Positions 49,501-58,433 are shown, counted from the first letter of the stretch. The stretch: 64,000 nucleotides of DNA from Bacillus methanolicus (GCF_028888695.1 NZ_PNFF01000001.1:753501-817500), one strand, 5' to 3'. Made by a program: numbers and translations. The notes: generated by a model from the sequence alone, not told the origin.

Positions 49501-49530
49501 TTTGGAAAAAAGAAAGATTATGTTATATAC
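49501..49530 (+). promoter_or_regulatory. Possible SigA-type promoter of mlpA
   Basis: TTGGAA (49501-49506) and TATACT (49525-49530) are spaced by 18 bases, about 55 bases ahead of mlpA. Confidence 0.45.
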
Positions 49531-49585
49531 TAACTTATTGCAGTACTCTTGAAGCAGCGGGTTTTTAGAACAGGAGGAGTTTTAT

Positions 49586-50821
49586 TTGATAAAGAAATAT
49601 ACATGTCAAAATGGGGTAAGAATCGTTTTAGAAAATATTCCAACCGTACGATCCGTTGCGATCGGTATTTGGATTGAAACAGGATCCCGTAATGAAAACC
49701 CCCAAAACAATGGTATTTCTCACTTTCTTGAGCATATGTTTTTTAAAGGCACGAAGACGAGAACAGCAAAAGAAATTGCCGAATCATTCGATAGTATTGG
49801 CGGACAGGTGAATGCTTTTACTTCAAAAGAATATACATGTTATTATGCAAAGGTTCTTGACACGCATGCCAATTTTGCTCTTGACGTACTTGCGGACATG
49901 TTTTTTCATTCTACCTTCGTTGAAGAAGAAATGGATAAAGAAAAAAAGGTTGTATTTGAAGAAATAAAAATGTATGAAGATACACCTGATGATATTGTCC
50001 ATGATCTTCTAAGTAAAGCAGTGTATGAAAAACATCCACTTGGATATCCGATATTAGGAACGGAAGAAACGCTGGAATCTTTTACAAGCGACACATTGAA
50101 ACAATATATACATGATTTCTATACACCAGAAAATGTCGTCGTTTCTATCGCCGGCAATGTTTCTGAATCATTTATTAAAGAAGTTGAAAAATACTTCGGA
50201 TCGTATGAAGGCGGTAAACGAAAAAACACGCAAATTCCTCCTCAGTTTCATGCCAACCGGATTTCTCGGAAAAAAGATACCGAACAAGCCCATTTATGTA
50301 TTGGATTTGAAGGACTGCAGGTAGGCCATGATGATATATACAGCCTGATTGTATTAAATAATATTCTGGGAGGCAGCATGAGCAGCCGCTTATTCCAAGA
50401 AGTCCGTGAGCAAAGAGGTTTAGCGTATTCAGTCTTCTCCTATCATTCCGCTTATCAGGACAGCGGAATTGTCACGATATATGGTGGAACGGGCGCCAAA
50501 CAATTGAATGTGTTGTTTGAAACTATTCAGGAAACTCTTGAAAAGCTAAAGCAGGAAGGGATTACTATAAAAGAATTGAATAATAGCAAAGAACAGTTGA
50601 AAGGCAGTTTAATGCTGAGCCTTGAAAGTACGAACAGCAGAATGAGCAGAAACGGAAAAAATGAATTATTGTTGGGACGCCATCGCTCTCTTGATGAAAT
50701 TGTCGAGCAAATCGATCAAGTAACAAAGGAAAGTGTTGATCAAATGGCACATACGATTTTTAATGATCAATATTCGATTGCATTAATCAGCCCTGATGGC
50801 GAACTTCCGAAAAATATATAA
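49586..50821 (+). CDS. mlpA: M16-family zinc peptidase MlpA (YmxG)
   Basis: MlpA is related to mitochondrial processing peptidase and pitrilysin. The inverted zinc motif HFLEH (residues 46-50) is intact, with the downstream Glu-rich helix KKVVFEEIKMYEDTPDD. The second, inactive M16 half is present, as expected for 411 residues. The TTG start is 7 nt after GGAGGAG. Its position before ymxH and dpaA is conserved. Confidence 0.95.
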   Translation: MIKKYTCQNGVRIVLENIPTVRSVAIGIWIETGSRNENPQNNGISHFLEHMFFKGTKTRTAKEIAESFDSIGGQVNAFTSKEYTCYYAKVLDTHANFALDVLADMFFHSTFVEEEMDKEKKVVFEEIKMYEDTPDDIVHDLLSKAVYEKHPLGYPILGTEETLESFTSDTLKQYIHDFYTPENVVVSIAGNVSESFIKEVEKYFGSYEGGKRKNTQIPPQFHANRISRKKDTEQAHLCIGFEGLQVGHDDIYSLIVLNNILGGSMSSRLFQEVREQRGLAYSVFSYHSAYQDSGIVTIYGGTGAKQLNVLFETIQETLEKLKQEGITIKELNNSKEQLKGSLMLSLESTNSRMSRNGKNELLLGRHRSLDEIVEQIDQVTKESVDQMAHTIFNDQYSIALISPDGELPKNI

Positions 50822-50824
50822 GCA

Positions 50825-50851
50825 GGGGCTGACTTTTAAGGGTCTGACTCC
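50825..50851 (+). repeat. Short dispersed hairpin repeat, copy 2 (diverged)
   Basis: GGGGCTGACT followed by AAGGGTCTGAC repeats the core of the elements at 22666 and 62008 with a shorter middle. Here it merges with the mlpA terminator. Confidence 0.5.
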
Positions 50852-50885
50852 CTCTGGATCAGAGGGGTCCGGCCCTTTCTTTTTT
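50840..50885 (+). terminator. Intrinsic terminator after mlpA
   Basis: GACTCCCTCTG and CAGAGGGGTC pair around GAT with one bulged base, with an outer GGG/CCC, followed by TTTCTTTTTTC. Confidence 0.85.
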
Positions 50886-50960
50886 CTTTTTACCGCTCTA
50901 TTCTAAATTATTTTCAAAGACGTAAATATATAGTAAGACAAAGCATGCTGGAGGTCGAAT

Positions 50961-51203
50961 ATGAGGTTAAGCGAGTTGAGCGGCAAGGAGATCGTAGACG
51001 TAAAACGTGCGGAAAGGCTTGGCGTTCTGGGACAGACAGATTTAGAAATCAATGAAACCACAGGGCAAATTGAAACATTAATTATCCCTGCATTAAAATG
51101 GTTTGGATTTCGCAAACAAGGCGGCGAAGTTCGAGTGCAGTGGAAGCATATTAAGAAAATCGGTTCTGATATGATCATTATTGATATTCCTGACAATGAA
51201 TAG
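50961..51203 (+). CDS. ymxH: YmxH/YlmC-family PRC-barrel sporulation protein
   Basis: This 80-residue protein belongs to the YlmC/YmxH family with a PRC-barrel fold. The family is common in spore formers, and its role is unclear. The sequence MRLSELSGKEIVDVKRAERLGVLGQTDLEI is typical. GGAGG lies 8-9 nt upstream. It is flanked by two terminators and so seems to be its own unit ahead of dpaA. Confidence 0.9.
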   Translation: MRLSELSGKEIVDVKRAERLGVLGQTDLEINETTGQIETLIIPALKWFGFRKQGGEVRVQWKHIKKIGSDMIIIDIPDNE

Positions 51204-51215
51204 CAAAGAAAGATA

Positions 51216-51247
51216 AGAGGTTGGCCGAGAGCCGATCTCTTTTTTTA
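51216..51247 (+). terminator. Intrinsic terminator after ymxH
   Basis: AGAGGTTGGC and GCCGATCTCT form a 10-base stem with two G-T pairs, followed by a T run. Confidence 0.85.
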
Positions 51248-51279
51248 TTGGATTCTTTTTTGCAGTAGGTGGAAAACTC

Positions 51280-51307
51280 ACCGATTATGACATTAGCGCA
51301 TAAGATG
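51280..51307 (+). promoter_or_regulatory. SigK-type promoter of dpaAB
   Basis: AC (51280-51281) and GCATAAGATG (51298-51307) resemble the mother-cell sigma-K pattern (AC, about 17 bases, CATAnnnTa), with one mismatch at the last base. Known sigma-K control of the dpaAB (spoVF) operon supports the call. Confidence 0.55.
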
Positions 51308-51368
51308 TTGGAGTAGTTCGTCAATACATTTTCCTGTACGGATTTTGCAGAAGAAGGTGAGTATTTTC

Positions 51369-52271
51369 ATGCTGACAGGAATTCAAATTGCAATCATAGG
51401 CGGTGATGCCAGACAACTGGAAATCATCCGCAAGCTTACAGAACTGGATGCCAGGCTGTCTCTGATCGGATTTGAACAGCTGGATCATGCTTTTACCGGA
51501 GCGATTAAAGAAAAAATGGATGATGTTGATTTTTCAAATATAGATTCAGTCATATTGCCGGTGCCGGGTACAAGTTTGGAAGGTCAAGTCGAAACGATAT
51601 TTTCCAATGAAAAAGTGTTTCTCACTCAAGAGAATATTTCCAAAACTCCGGAACATTGTACGATCTATTCAGGAATCAGCAACTCTTATTTAAATGAAAT
51701 AACAAAGCAGGCAAACCGCCGCCTAGTTCAACTGTTTGAAAGGGATGATGTCGCAATTTACAATTCAATCCCTACGGTTGAAGGGACGATTATGATGGCC
51801 ATCCAGCATACCGATTTTACAATCCACGGTTCAAGAGTGGCTGTACTTGGTCTTGGCAGAGTCGGAATGAGTGTTGCAAGAACGTTTCATGTTCTCGGAG
51901 CGAAGGTAAAGGTCGGAGCAAGAAGAAGCGAGCATATTGCCAGAATTACGGAAATGGGCTTAACACCTTTCCATCTAAACGAAATCAAACAGGCGGTAAA
52001 GGATATAGATATTTGTATTAATACGATTCCGCATTTAGTCGTAAATGCTTCGGTTATTTCAAAAATGCCTGCTCATACGCTGATCATTGATCTAGCTTCG
52101 AAACCGGGAGGAACGGATTTTCGTTATGCAGAAAAGCGAGGCATTAAAGCTTTGCTTGCACCGGGGCTTCCAGGAATTGTTGCACCGAAAACCGCCGGAA
52201 AAATTCTCGCAAATGTTCTCGCTCAATTGCTGAAAGATGACTTACAAAAAAGAAAGGGGAAAGAAGAATGA
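51369..52271 (+). CDS. dpaA: Dipicolinate synthase subunit A
   Basis: DpaA (SpoVFA) with DpaB oxidises dihydrodipicolinate to dipicolinic acid, the spore-core solute, in the mother cell. The 300-residue protein has a Rossmann motif VAVLGLGRVGMSVARTF in its second half and the conserved end LIIDLASKPGGTDF. ATG 51369 has AAGGTGAGT about 8 nt upstream; an earlier in-frame start at 51345 has no ribosome site. The stop overlaps dpaB by four bases. Confidence 0.96.
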   Translation: MLTGIQIAIIGGDARQLEIIRKLTELDARLSLIGFEQLDHAFTGAIKEKMDDVDFSNIDSVILPVPGTSLEGQVETIFSNEKVFLTQENISKTPEHCTIYSGISNSYLNEITKQANRRLVQLFERDDVAIYNSIPTVEGTIMMAIQHTDFTIHGSRVAVLGLGRVGMSVARTFHVLGAKVKVGARRSEHIARITEMGLTPFHLNEIKQAVKDIDICINTIPHLVVNASVISKMPAHTLIIDLASKPGGTDFRYAEKRGIKALLAPGLPGIVAPKTAGKILANVLAQLLKDDLQKRKGKEE

Positions 52272-52867
52272 GCTTAAAAGGCAAAAGAATCGGATTTGGG
52301 TTGACGGGATCTCATTGTACTTATGATGAAGTGTACCCTGAAATCGAAAACCTTGTGAATACCGGAGCTGAAGTGGTACCGGTTGTAACGTTTACGGTCA
52401 AAAATACAGAAACGCGGTTTGGAAAAGGGGAAGATTGGGTTGAGCGTATCGAAGATTTAACGGGCAACAAGGTAATCGATTCAATTGTCAAAGCGGAGCC
52501 TCTTGGTCCCAAAATTCCCCTTGACTGTATGGTAATTGCACCGTTGACTGGAAACTCATTGAGCAAATTTGCGAACGCCATGACAGACTCCCCTGTACTA
52601 ATGGCTGCGAAGGCAACATTGCGAAATCAAAAACCCGTCGTATTGGGTATTTCAACAAATGATGCATTAGGTTTAAACGGAGTCAATTTAATGAGGCTAA
52701 TGGCCACTAAAAATATTTACTTTATTCCTTTTGGTCAGGATGATCCGGTAAAGAAGCCAAATTCAATGGTTGCCAGAATGTCGATGCTCGAAGAAACGAT
52801 TATCTCGGCAATGAATGGAAAACAGCTCCAGCCCGTAATCGTAGAAAAATTTCGTGATGGAAAGTAA
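52268..52867 (+). CDS. dpaB: Dipicolinate synthase subunit B
   Basis: DpaB (SpoVFB) is the flavoprotein-type partner of DpaA. The 199-residue protein has the start KGKRIGFGLTGSHCTYDEV and the core DCMVIAPLTGNSLSKFANAMTDSPVLMAAKATLR of the HFCD-type flavoprotein family. It overlaps dpaA by ATGA with AAAGGGGAAAG upstream. The next genes, asd, dapG and dapA, make its substrate. Confidence 0.96.
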   Translation: MSLKGKRIGFGLTGSHCTYDEVYPEIENLVNTGAEVVPVVTFTVKNTETRFGKGEDWVERIEDLTGNKVIDSIVKAEPLGPKIPLDCMVIAPLTGNSLSKFANAMTDSPVLMAAKATLRNQKPVVLGISTNDALGLNGVNLMRLMATKNIYFIPFGQDDPVKKPNSMVARMSMLEETIISAMNGKQLQPVIVEKFRDGK

Positions 52868-52911
52868 TATCCCCGCGCTTTTTCCAGCAATAATTCAAAA
52901 AGCTTATTCCT

Positions 52912-52941
52912 TTAACGAATGAATATGATAAAATATATAAT
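52912..52941 (+). promoter_or_regulatory. Possible SigA-type promoter of asd-dapG-dapA
   Basis: TTAACG (52912-52917) and TATAAT (52936-52941) are spaced by 18 bases in a very AT-rich stretch. A leader of about 95 bases with a hairpin follows. Confidence 0.5.
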
Positions 52942-52949
52942 ATTATTAA

Positions 52950-52980
52950 GATGGCGGTCTTATCAAAGAAGAGCCGCCTT
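52950..52980 (+). other. Hairpin in the asd leader
   Basis: GGCGGTCTT (52953-52961) pairs with AAGA-G-CCGCC (52969-52978) with one bulged G. There is no T run. It does not look like a lysine riboswitch, as the leader is too short and lacks the conserved core. Possible mRNA stability or control element. Confidence 0.45.
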
Positions 52981-53042
52981 CTCTAGTATTCTCAATTGCT
53001 GGAGAAAAATATATATAAAAAGATGCGGAAGGGGAACTATAC

Positions 53043-54098
53043 ATGGGTCAAAAAGAAGGTCTTCATATAGCAGTGGTAGGTGCAACAGGCGCAGTTGGTC
53101 AACAAATTATAAAAACCCTTGAAAATCGTAATTTTCCTGTAGGAAAAATTACACTTTTATCCTCAGCCCGGTCTGCAGGGAAAACGGCTTTATTTAAAGG
53201 TGAAGAAATTACGATTCAGGAAGCAAAACCTGAAAGCTTTGAAGGTGTAGATATCGCACTATTCAGTGCAGGAGGCAGTGTGTCTAAAGAGCTTGCTCCT
53301 GAAGCTGTAAAACGCGGTGCGATTGTTGTCGATAATACGAGTGCTTTTCGTATGGATGCGGATGTTCCGCTTGTCGTTCCTGAAGTAAACGAATTTGCAC
53401 TTCATGAACATAATGGAATTATTGCCAATCCAAACTGTTCAACCATTCAAATGGTTACAGCATTGGAACCAATTCGACAAAAGTACGGTCTGAAAAAGGT
53501 GATCGTATCAACTTATCAGGCTGTTTCAGGTGCAGGTGCTCAAGCAGTGGAAGAATTATATGAGCAGACAAGAGCGATTATTAATAATGAGCCGTATGAG
53601 CCAAAAATTCTACCTGTTAAATCTGATAAAAAACATTATCAAATTGCTTTTAATGCCATACCGCAAATTGATAAATTCCAGGAAAACGGCTATACTTTTG
53701 AAGAAATGAAAATGATTAATGAAACGAAGAAAATTATGGGGCTTCCAGACCTGCAAATTGCGGCAACTTGTGTCCGATTGCCTGTTGCGACGGGACATTC
53801 TGAATCGGTGTATATTGAAGTGGAAAAAGACGGATTAACCGTTCAAGAGTGTAAAGAAATCCTTGCCGGTGCTCCGGGAGTTGAGGTTCTAGACGATATT
53901 GAAAACCAAATCTATCCGATGCCTGCAGATTGTGTAGGCAAATACGAAGTCTTCGTTGGCCGAATTAGACAAGACCTTGACACGGCAAACGGATTCCATA
54001 TGTGGATTGTTTCTGATAATCTCTTAAAAGGCGCAGCTTTGAATACAGTTCAAATCGCAGAAAGCTTAATCAAATTAGATCTTATCGGAAACAAATAA
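53043..54098 (+). CDS. asd: Aspartate-semialdehyde dehydrogenase
   Basis: Asd reduces aspartyl phosphate to aspartate semialdehyde, the branch point to diaminopimelate/lysine, threonine and methionine. The 351-residue protein has the NADP motif [16 protein letters not shown], the catalytic Cys132 in NPNCSTIQM and [21 protein letters not shown] precedes the ATG. It leads the asd-dapG-dapA operon. Confidence 0.98.
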   Translation: MGQKEGLHIAVVGATGAVGQQIIKTLENRNFPVGKITLLSSARSAGKTALFKGEEITIQEAKPESFEGVDIALFSAGGSVSKELAPEAVKRGAIVVDNTSAFRMDADVPLVVPEVNEFALHEHNGIIANPNCSTIQMVTALEPIRQKYGLKKVIVSTYQAVSGAGAQAVEELYEQTRAIINNEPYEPKILPVKSDKKHYQIAFNAIPQIDKFQENGYTFEEMKMINETKKIMGLPDLQIAATCVRLPVATGHSESVYIEVEKDGLTVQECKEILAGAPGVEVLDDIENQIYPMPADCVGKYEVFVGRIRQDLDTANGFHMWIVSDNLLKGAALNTVQIAESLIKLDLIGNK

Positions 54099-54129
54099 TG
54101 GGGATTGAGATAAATTATGAGGTGTTACG

Positions 54130-55371
54130 ATGAAAATAATCGTTCAAAAATTCGGGGGCACTTCAGTCCGTGACGATAAAAGCCGAGAGAATGCGAAAAG
54201 GCATATAGAGAAAGCTCTCGCAGAAGGCTACAAGGTTGTAGTTGTTGTATCAGCAATGGGACGAAAAGGAGAACCGTATGCAACCGATACCCTCTTGTCA
54301 TTGATTGGAGGCAATGCGAGTAAAGTAAGCAAACGCGAGCAGGATCTTCTTCTTTCTTGCGGAGAAATAATCTCAAGCATTGTTTTTACAAACATGCTTG
54401 TTGAACACGGCATACGTGCTGCTGCTTTAACAGGTGCCCAAGCAGGTTTCCGGACAAACAGCGATTATACAAATGCAAAAATCATAGAAATGAAATGTGA
54501 CAGGCTTTTAAGGGAATTAGAACAAAACGATGTTGTAGTCGTAGCCGGATTCCAAGGTGCTGCGAAAAATGGCGATATAACGACCATTGGCCGTGGCGGA
54601 AGCGATACATCAGCCGCTGCTCTTGGGGCAGCGCTTAATGCCGAGTGGATTGACATTTTTACCGATGTTGAGGGGATAATGACGGCTGATCCGCGGATTG
54701 TTGAAAATGCACGTCCTTTATCAGTTGTTACTTACACGGAAGTGTGCAATATGGCCTATCAAGGAGCAAAGGTTATACACCCCCGGGCCGTAGAAATAGC
54801 CATGCAGGCAAAAATTCCGATCAGGATCAGATCTACTTATTCTGACAGCCCCGGCACCTTAGTTACGTCACTCAACAGAAACAATCGAGGAAGCGACATT
54901 CGCGAGCGGCCGGTAACTGGAATTGCCCACGTTCCAAATGTAACCCAGATTAAAGTATTCGCTAAAAAAGATCAGTATAATTTACAAGCGGAAGTATTTA
55001 AAGCAATGGCAAACGAAAAAATCAGTGTTGATTTGATTAATATATCGCCAAATGGGGTCGTCTATACTGTAATGAATGATATGGCAGATCATGCCATTCA
55101 AATTTTGACCGATTTGGGGCATGAACCGGTTGTTGAACGGGATTGTGCAAAGGTCTCCGTTGTCGGTGCAGGTATGGCCGGAGTTCCAGGCGTCGCATCA
55201 AAAATAGTAACAGCGCTGTCAGAAAAGGGAATTCGTATTTTACAATCTGCTGACAGCCACACGACCATCTGGGTTTTAGTTAAACAAGAGGATTTAGTAA
55301 ATGCAGTCAAAGCATTGCACGATGCATTCCAGCTTGAAAAAGAGACGCTGGAGTTTGAACGGATAGATTGA
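54130..55371 (+). CDS. dapG: Aspartokinase I (diaminopimelate-type)
   Basis: DapG phosphorylates aspartate and in Bacillus is the isozyme that is feedback-inhibited by meso-diaminopimelate, so it supplies cell wall and spore synthesis. The 413-residue protein has KFGGTSVRD at the start, FTDVEGIMTADPRIV, and two C-terminal ACT domains (about 265-410). Identification as DapG rather than LysC rests on the dpaAB-asd-dapG-dapA context. Confidence 0.95.
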   Translation: MKIIVQKFGGTSVRDDKSRENAKRHIEKALAEGYKVVVVVSAMGRKGEPYATDTLLSLIGGNASKVSKREQDLLLSCGEIISSIVFTNMLVEHGIRAAALTGAQAGFRTNSDYTNAKIIEMKCDRLLRELEQNDVVVVAGFQGAAKNGDITTIGRGGSDTSAAALGAALNAEWIDIFTDVEGIMTADPRIVENARPLSVVTYTEVCNMAYQGAKVIHPRAVEIAMQAKIPIRIRSTYSDSPGTLVTSLNRNNRGSDIRERPVTGIAHVPNVTQIKVFAKKDQYNLQAEVFKAMANEKISVDLINISPNGVVYTVMNDMADHAIQILTDLGHEPVVERDCAKVSVVGAGMAGVPGVASKIVTALSEKGIRILQSADSHTTIWVLVKQEDLVNAVKALHDAFQLEKETLEFERID

Positions 55372-55385
55372 GGAGGAGCGGAAAG

Positions 55386-56258
55386 ATGGTTTCATTTGGT
55401 CGAATTTCAACAGCTATGGTTACACCATTTGATAACAAAGGTCATATTGATTTTGCAAAAACAACTCAACTCGTGAATCATTTAATTAATAATGGTTCAG
55501 ATTCATTAGTCGTTGTCGGTACTACTGGAGAGTCAGCTACTCTTACAAAAGAAGAAAAATTGGCGCTTTTTCAGCATGTAGTAAAAGTAGTTGAAAAAAG
55601 AGTTCCTGTTATTGCAGGTACCGGAAGCAATAATACTTATGATTCAATCGAAATGACAAAAAAAGCAGAAAAAATCGGCGTCGATGCGATCTTGGCAGTT
55701 GCTCCGTATTATAACAAACCAAACCAGGAAGGATTATATCAACATTTTAAGGCAATTGCTGAAAGTACATCCCTTCCTGTTATCGTTTATAATATTCCGG
55801 GAAGATCTGTTGTAAATATTGAGCCTGAAACGGTCATCCGATTGTCCAAGATTCCGAACATTGTTGGTGTAAAAGAAGCGGGAGGGAATCTTAGTGCGAT
55901 GACGCAAATTATTGCCAATACGGATGACGATTTTCTTTTGTACAGCGGAGACGACGGCTTAACGTTGCCGGTTTTGTCAATCGGCGGAACCGGAGTTATT
56001 TCTGTTGCCTCCCATGTTATCGGAAATGAAATGCAAGAAATGATCAGTGCATTTTTAAATGGTGATCATGAACGTGCGGCAAAATTGCATCAAAAGCTGC
56101 TTCCGCTTATGGATGGATTATTTATCGCTCCAAACCCTGTGCCGGTTAAAACGGCATTGCAAATAAAAGGCATGGATGTCGGTTCGGTTCGCTTGCCTCT
56201 TGTTCCGCTTACTGAACAGGAGCGAAATACAGTGGCAGCATTATTAAAAGCATTATAA
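55386..56258 (+). CDS. dapA: 4-hydroxy-tetrahydrodipicolinate synthase
   Basis: DapA condenses pyruvate with aspartate semialdehyde in the first step towards diaminopimelate, lysine and dipicolinate. The 290-residue TIM barrel has TTGESATLT, Tyr135 and the Schiff-base Lys163 (GVKEAGGN). ATG 55386 lies 9 nt after GGAGG; a TTG at 55368 overlaps the dapG stop and is rejected. A terminator follows. Confidence 0.97.
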   Translation: MVSFGRISTAMVTPFDNKGHIDFAKTTQLVNHLINNGSDSLVVVGTTGESATLTKEEKLALFQHVVKVVEKRVPVIAGTGSNNTYDSIEMTKKAEKIGVDAILAVAPYYNKPNQEGLYQHFKAIAESTSLPVIVYNIPGRSVVNIEPETVIRLSKIPNIVGVKEAGGNLSAMTQIIANTDDDFLLYSGDDGLTLPVLSIGGTGVISVASHVIGNEMQEMISAFLNGDHERAAKLHQKLLPLMDGLFIAPNPVPVKTALQIKGMDVGSVRLPLVPLTEQERNTVAALLKAL

Positions 56259-56267
56259 AAATACGAA

Positions 56268-56296
56268 GGCCAATCCTTAGTGGTTGGCTTTTTTTA
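56268..56296 (+). terminator. Intrinsic terminator after dapA
   Basis: GGCCAA and TTGGCT pair around a 10-base loop, followed by a seven-base T run. Confidence 0.75.
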
Positions 56297-56350
56297 TTAT
56301 TAAAAAAGATTAATTTTGTTAAAGCAGTAAAGCATCTTTGGATGAAACGT

Positions 56351-56528
56351 TGTCTAGCTCCACAAGAACGCTTCGGCAGCGACGCTTCGCACGAAGGAAA
56401 GCGTTAGCTTTTCGAGGAGCGCCTAGCCCCTCGAGGTCGCCTCACGCCTGCCGATGAAGTCAAAAAGCGACTTCACCGTCAGGCCCGCAAGCAGCTGTCG
56501 GGGCTAAGCGAGGCGCTTGCGCTTTTCT
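56351..56528 (+). repeat. Large folded intergenic repeat element
   Basis: The element starts TGTCTAGCTCC and ends AGGCGCTTGCGCTTTTC. It contains nested inverted repeats: GCGCCTAGCCCC with GGGGCTAAGCGAGGCGC (outer), GCCTG/CAGGC (middle) and TGAAGTC/GACTTCA (inner, about 56454-56475). It is clearly richer in G+C than the neighbouring DNA and has no coding potential. I recall closely similar elements dispersed in many Bacillus and Geobacillus genomes. With the terminator and promoter it fills the 361-base gap between dapA and rnjB. Confidence 0.8.
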
Positions 56529-56536
56529 AATTTTGG

Positions 56537-56566
56537 TTGTAAACATTTTCTTTCTTCAAGTATAAT
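56537..56566 (+). promoter_or_regulatory. SigA-type promoter of rnjB
   Basis: TTGTAA (56537-56542) and TATAAT (56561-56566) are spaced by 18 bases, 8 bases downstream of the large repeat element. Confidence 0.6.
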
Positions 56567-56619
56567 ATTTTTAACTGATCTTTGGTCGGCATTAACAACA
56601 TAGGAGGTAACGAAACAAA

Positions 56620-58287
56620 GTGAATAGTAGAAAGAATGAAAGCATTAAGCTTATTGCTCTGGGGGGAGTAGGAGAAATTGGAAAGAATATGCACATTGTT
56701 GAAGTGGACGGAGAAATATTTGTCGTTGATGCAGGTTTAATGTTCCCGGAGAACGAAATGCTCGGGATTGATATTGTCATCCCTGATATTTCTTATTTGA
56801 TTGAAAATAAGGACAGAGTTAAGGCGATATTCCTTACGCACGGCCATGAGGACCATATCGGAGCATTATATTATGTTATCTCCAAACTGAATGTTCCTGT
56901 TTATGGCACAAGATTAACATTGGCGCTTGCAAGAGCCAAACTGAAAGAAAAAGAATTTAAAGGAACCGCCCATTTTCAAGAAATTCACTCAAACTCGAGA
57001 CTGCAATTTGAATCGGTTGATGTCAGCTTTTTTAAAACAAATCACAGCATTCCTGATTCAGTCGGAATATGCTTTCATACTTCAGAAGGAATGATTGTAC
57101 ATACCGGAGATTTTAAATTTGACCAGGCTGCCGGGAAGTTATATCAACCTGAAATCGGAAAAATGGCAAACATCGGTGATCAAGGAGTTTTATGTTTGCT
57201 TTCAGATAGCACTGAAGCGGAAAAACCTGGATATACTACATCAGAAGCGATTGTTGCAAGAGAAATGTCTGATATATTTTACAATGCACCGGGAAGAATT
57301 ATCGCTGCCTGTTTCGCTTCAGATATAAATCGAATTCAGCATATTTTTGATTCCGCATTTGAAAACGGAAGAAAAGTAGCTGTATTAGGAAAAAGACTTG
57401 AACGAGTTTTTGATATTGCACTTGATTTTGGATATTTGGAAGTTCATGAAGATTTAATCATTCCTGTTCAAGAAGTCAGCCAATATCAAGATAATGAAAT
57501 CGTATTGCTGACAACAGGTGACCAAGGTGAGCCGCTCGAAGCACTGCAAAAAATGGCAAAGCAGACACACAAGCAGATAAATATTCAGTCCGGGGATACG
57601 GTTATAATCGCTGCGTCTCCATTAAATTGCAGTGAACTGTTTATTTCTAAAACAATTGATATGGTTTATCGGGCAGGGGCCAATGTAGTTTCCAGTAAGA
57701 GCATTATCAAGGCATCAAGCCACGGAAGCCAGGAAGAATTAAAGTTCATGATAAATTTAATGAAACCGAAATTTTTTGTTCCGGTTCATGGAGAGTATCG
57801 CATGCTGAAAGCCCATGCAAAAATCGCCATGGAGTGCGGTCTTTCAAACAGTCAAATCCATATAGTTGATAAAGGTGAAGTTCTTGAATTCAAGAATGGA
57901 AAAATGCAGCTGAGCGGCCGTGTTCAAGCAGGGAACTTGTTAATTGACGGAAACGGTGTCGGTGATGTTGGAAACATCGTATTAAGAGATCGGAAGCTCT
58001 TATCACAGGATGGAACACTGATCGTCGTCGTAACATTGAGCAAGAGCGAGAAAAAGATCGCCGCAGGGCCTGAAATCATTTCCCGCGGCTTCGTTTATGT
58101 CCGTGAATCGGAGAAATTAATAGAGGAGTCAATCGATTTAGTCAAAGAAATTGTTGATAATAGCATATCAAAAGATTCTTTTGATTGGTCGAGTCTAAAA
58201 CAGGATATGCGGGATTCATTAAATCAATATCTCTTCGAAAAAACAAAGAGGCGGCCAATGATTTTACCGATTATTATGGAAATCTAA
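56620..58287 (+). CDS. rnjB: Ribonuclease J2-type (RNase J)
   Basis: RNase J enzymes degrade and process RNA from the 5' end or internally and form J1-J2 complexes. The 555-residue protein is a metallo-beta-lactamase/beta-CASP enzyme with the intact metal motif HGHEDHIGA (74-82), GDFKFD, and the C-terminal domain. Location between dapA and tepA matches rnjB (ymfA) rather than rnjA. GTG 56620 has AGGAGGT about 10 nt upstream. Confidence 0.93.
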   Translation: MNSRKNESIKLIALGGVGEIGKNMHIVEVDGEIFVVDAGLMFPENEMLGIDIVIPDISYLIENKDRVKAIFLTHGHEDHIGALYYVISKLNVPVYGTRLTLALARAKLKEKEFKGTAHFQEIHSNSRLQFESVDVSFFKTNHSIPDSVGICFHTSEGMIVHTGDFKFDQAAGKLYQPEIGKMANIGDQGVLCLLSDSTEAEKPGYTTSEAIVAREMSDIFYNAPGRIIAACFASDINRIQHIFDSAFENGRKVAVLGKRLERVFDIALDFGYLEVHEDLIIPVQEVSQYQDNEIVLLTTGDQGEPLEALQKMAKQTHKQINIQSGDTVIIAASPLNCSELFISKTIDMVYRAGANVVSSKSIIKASSHGSQEELKFMINLMKPKFFVPVHGEYRMLKAHAKIAMECGLSNSQIHIVDKGEVLEFKNGKMQLSGRVQAGNLLIDGNGVGDVGNIVLRDRKLLSQDGTLIVVVTLSKSEKKIAAGPEIISRGFVYVRESEKLIEESIDLVKEIVDNSISKDSFDWSSLKQDMRDSLNQYLFEKTKRRPMILPIIMEI

Positions 58288-58303
58288 AGCAAAAAATTTG
58301 CTG

Positions 58304-58334
58304 GGCACCGGATGAAAAACCGGCGCCTTTTTTT
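58304..58334 (+). terminator. Intrinsic terminator after rnjB
   Basis: GGCACCGG and CCGGCGCC pair with one mismatch around ATGAAAAA, followed by a T run. Confidence 0.85.
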
Positions 58335-58405
58335 ATGTTCATTGAAAAAGGTTCTTTCCGTATTTTAGTTAAAGATTCAAATTTAACGGCCACTTTTTTT
58401 ATTTA

Positions 58406-58433
58406 TTGACCAATTCTTGTTAGAGCTGATAAA
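58406..58433 (+). promoter_or_regulatory. Possible promoter of tepA
   Basis: TTGACC (58406-58411) and GATAAA (58428-58433) are spaced by 16 bases. The -10 overlaps a small AGAGCT/AGCTCT hairpin. A sigma-E-like CATACTAA lies at 58463-58470 without a clear -35. Confidence 0.4.

Noticed and set aside
52868-53042. A lysine riboswitch or T-box ahead of asd.
   Set aside because: The leader after the candidate promoter is only about 95 bases and has neither the conserved L-box core nor a T-box sequence. Only a simple hairpin is seen.
52919-53122. A small protein-coding frame overlapping the asd start.
   Set aside because: It begins inside the AT-rich promoter region without a ribosome site, runs through a hairpin, and is out of frame with the clear asd start.
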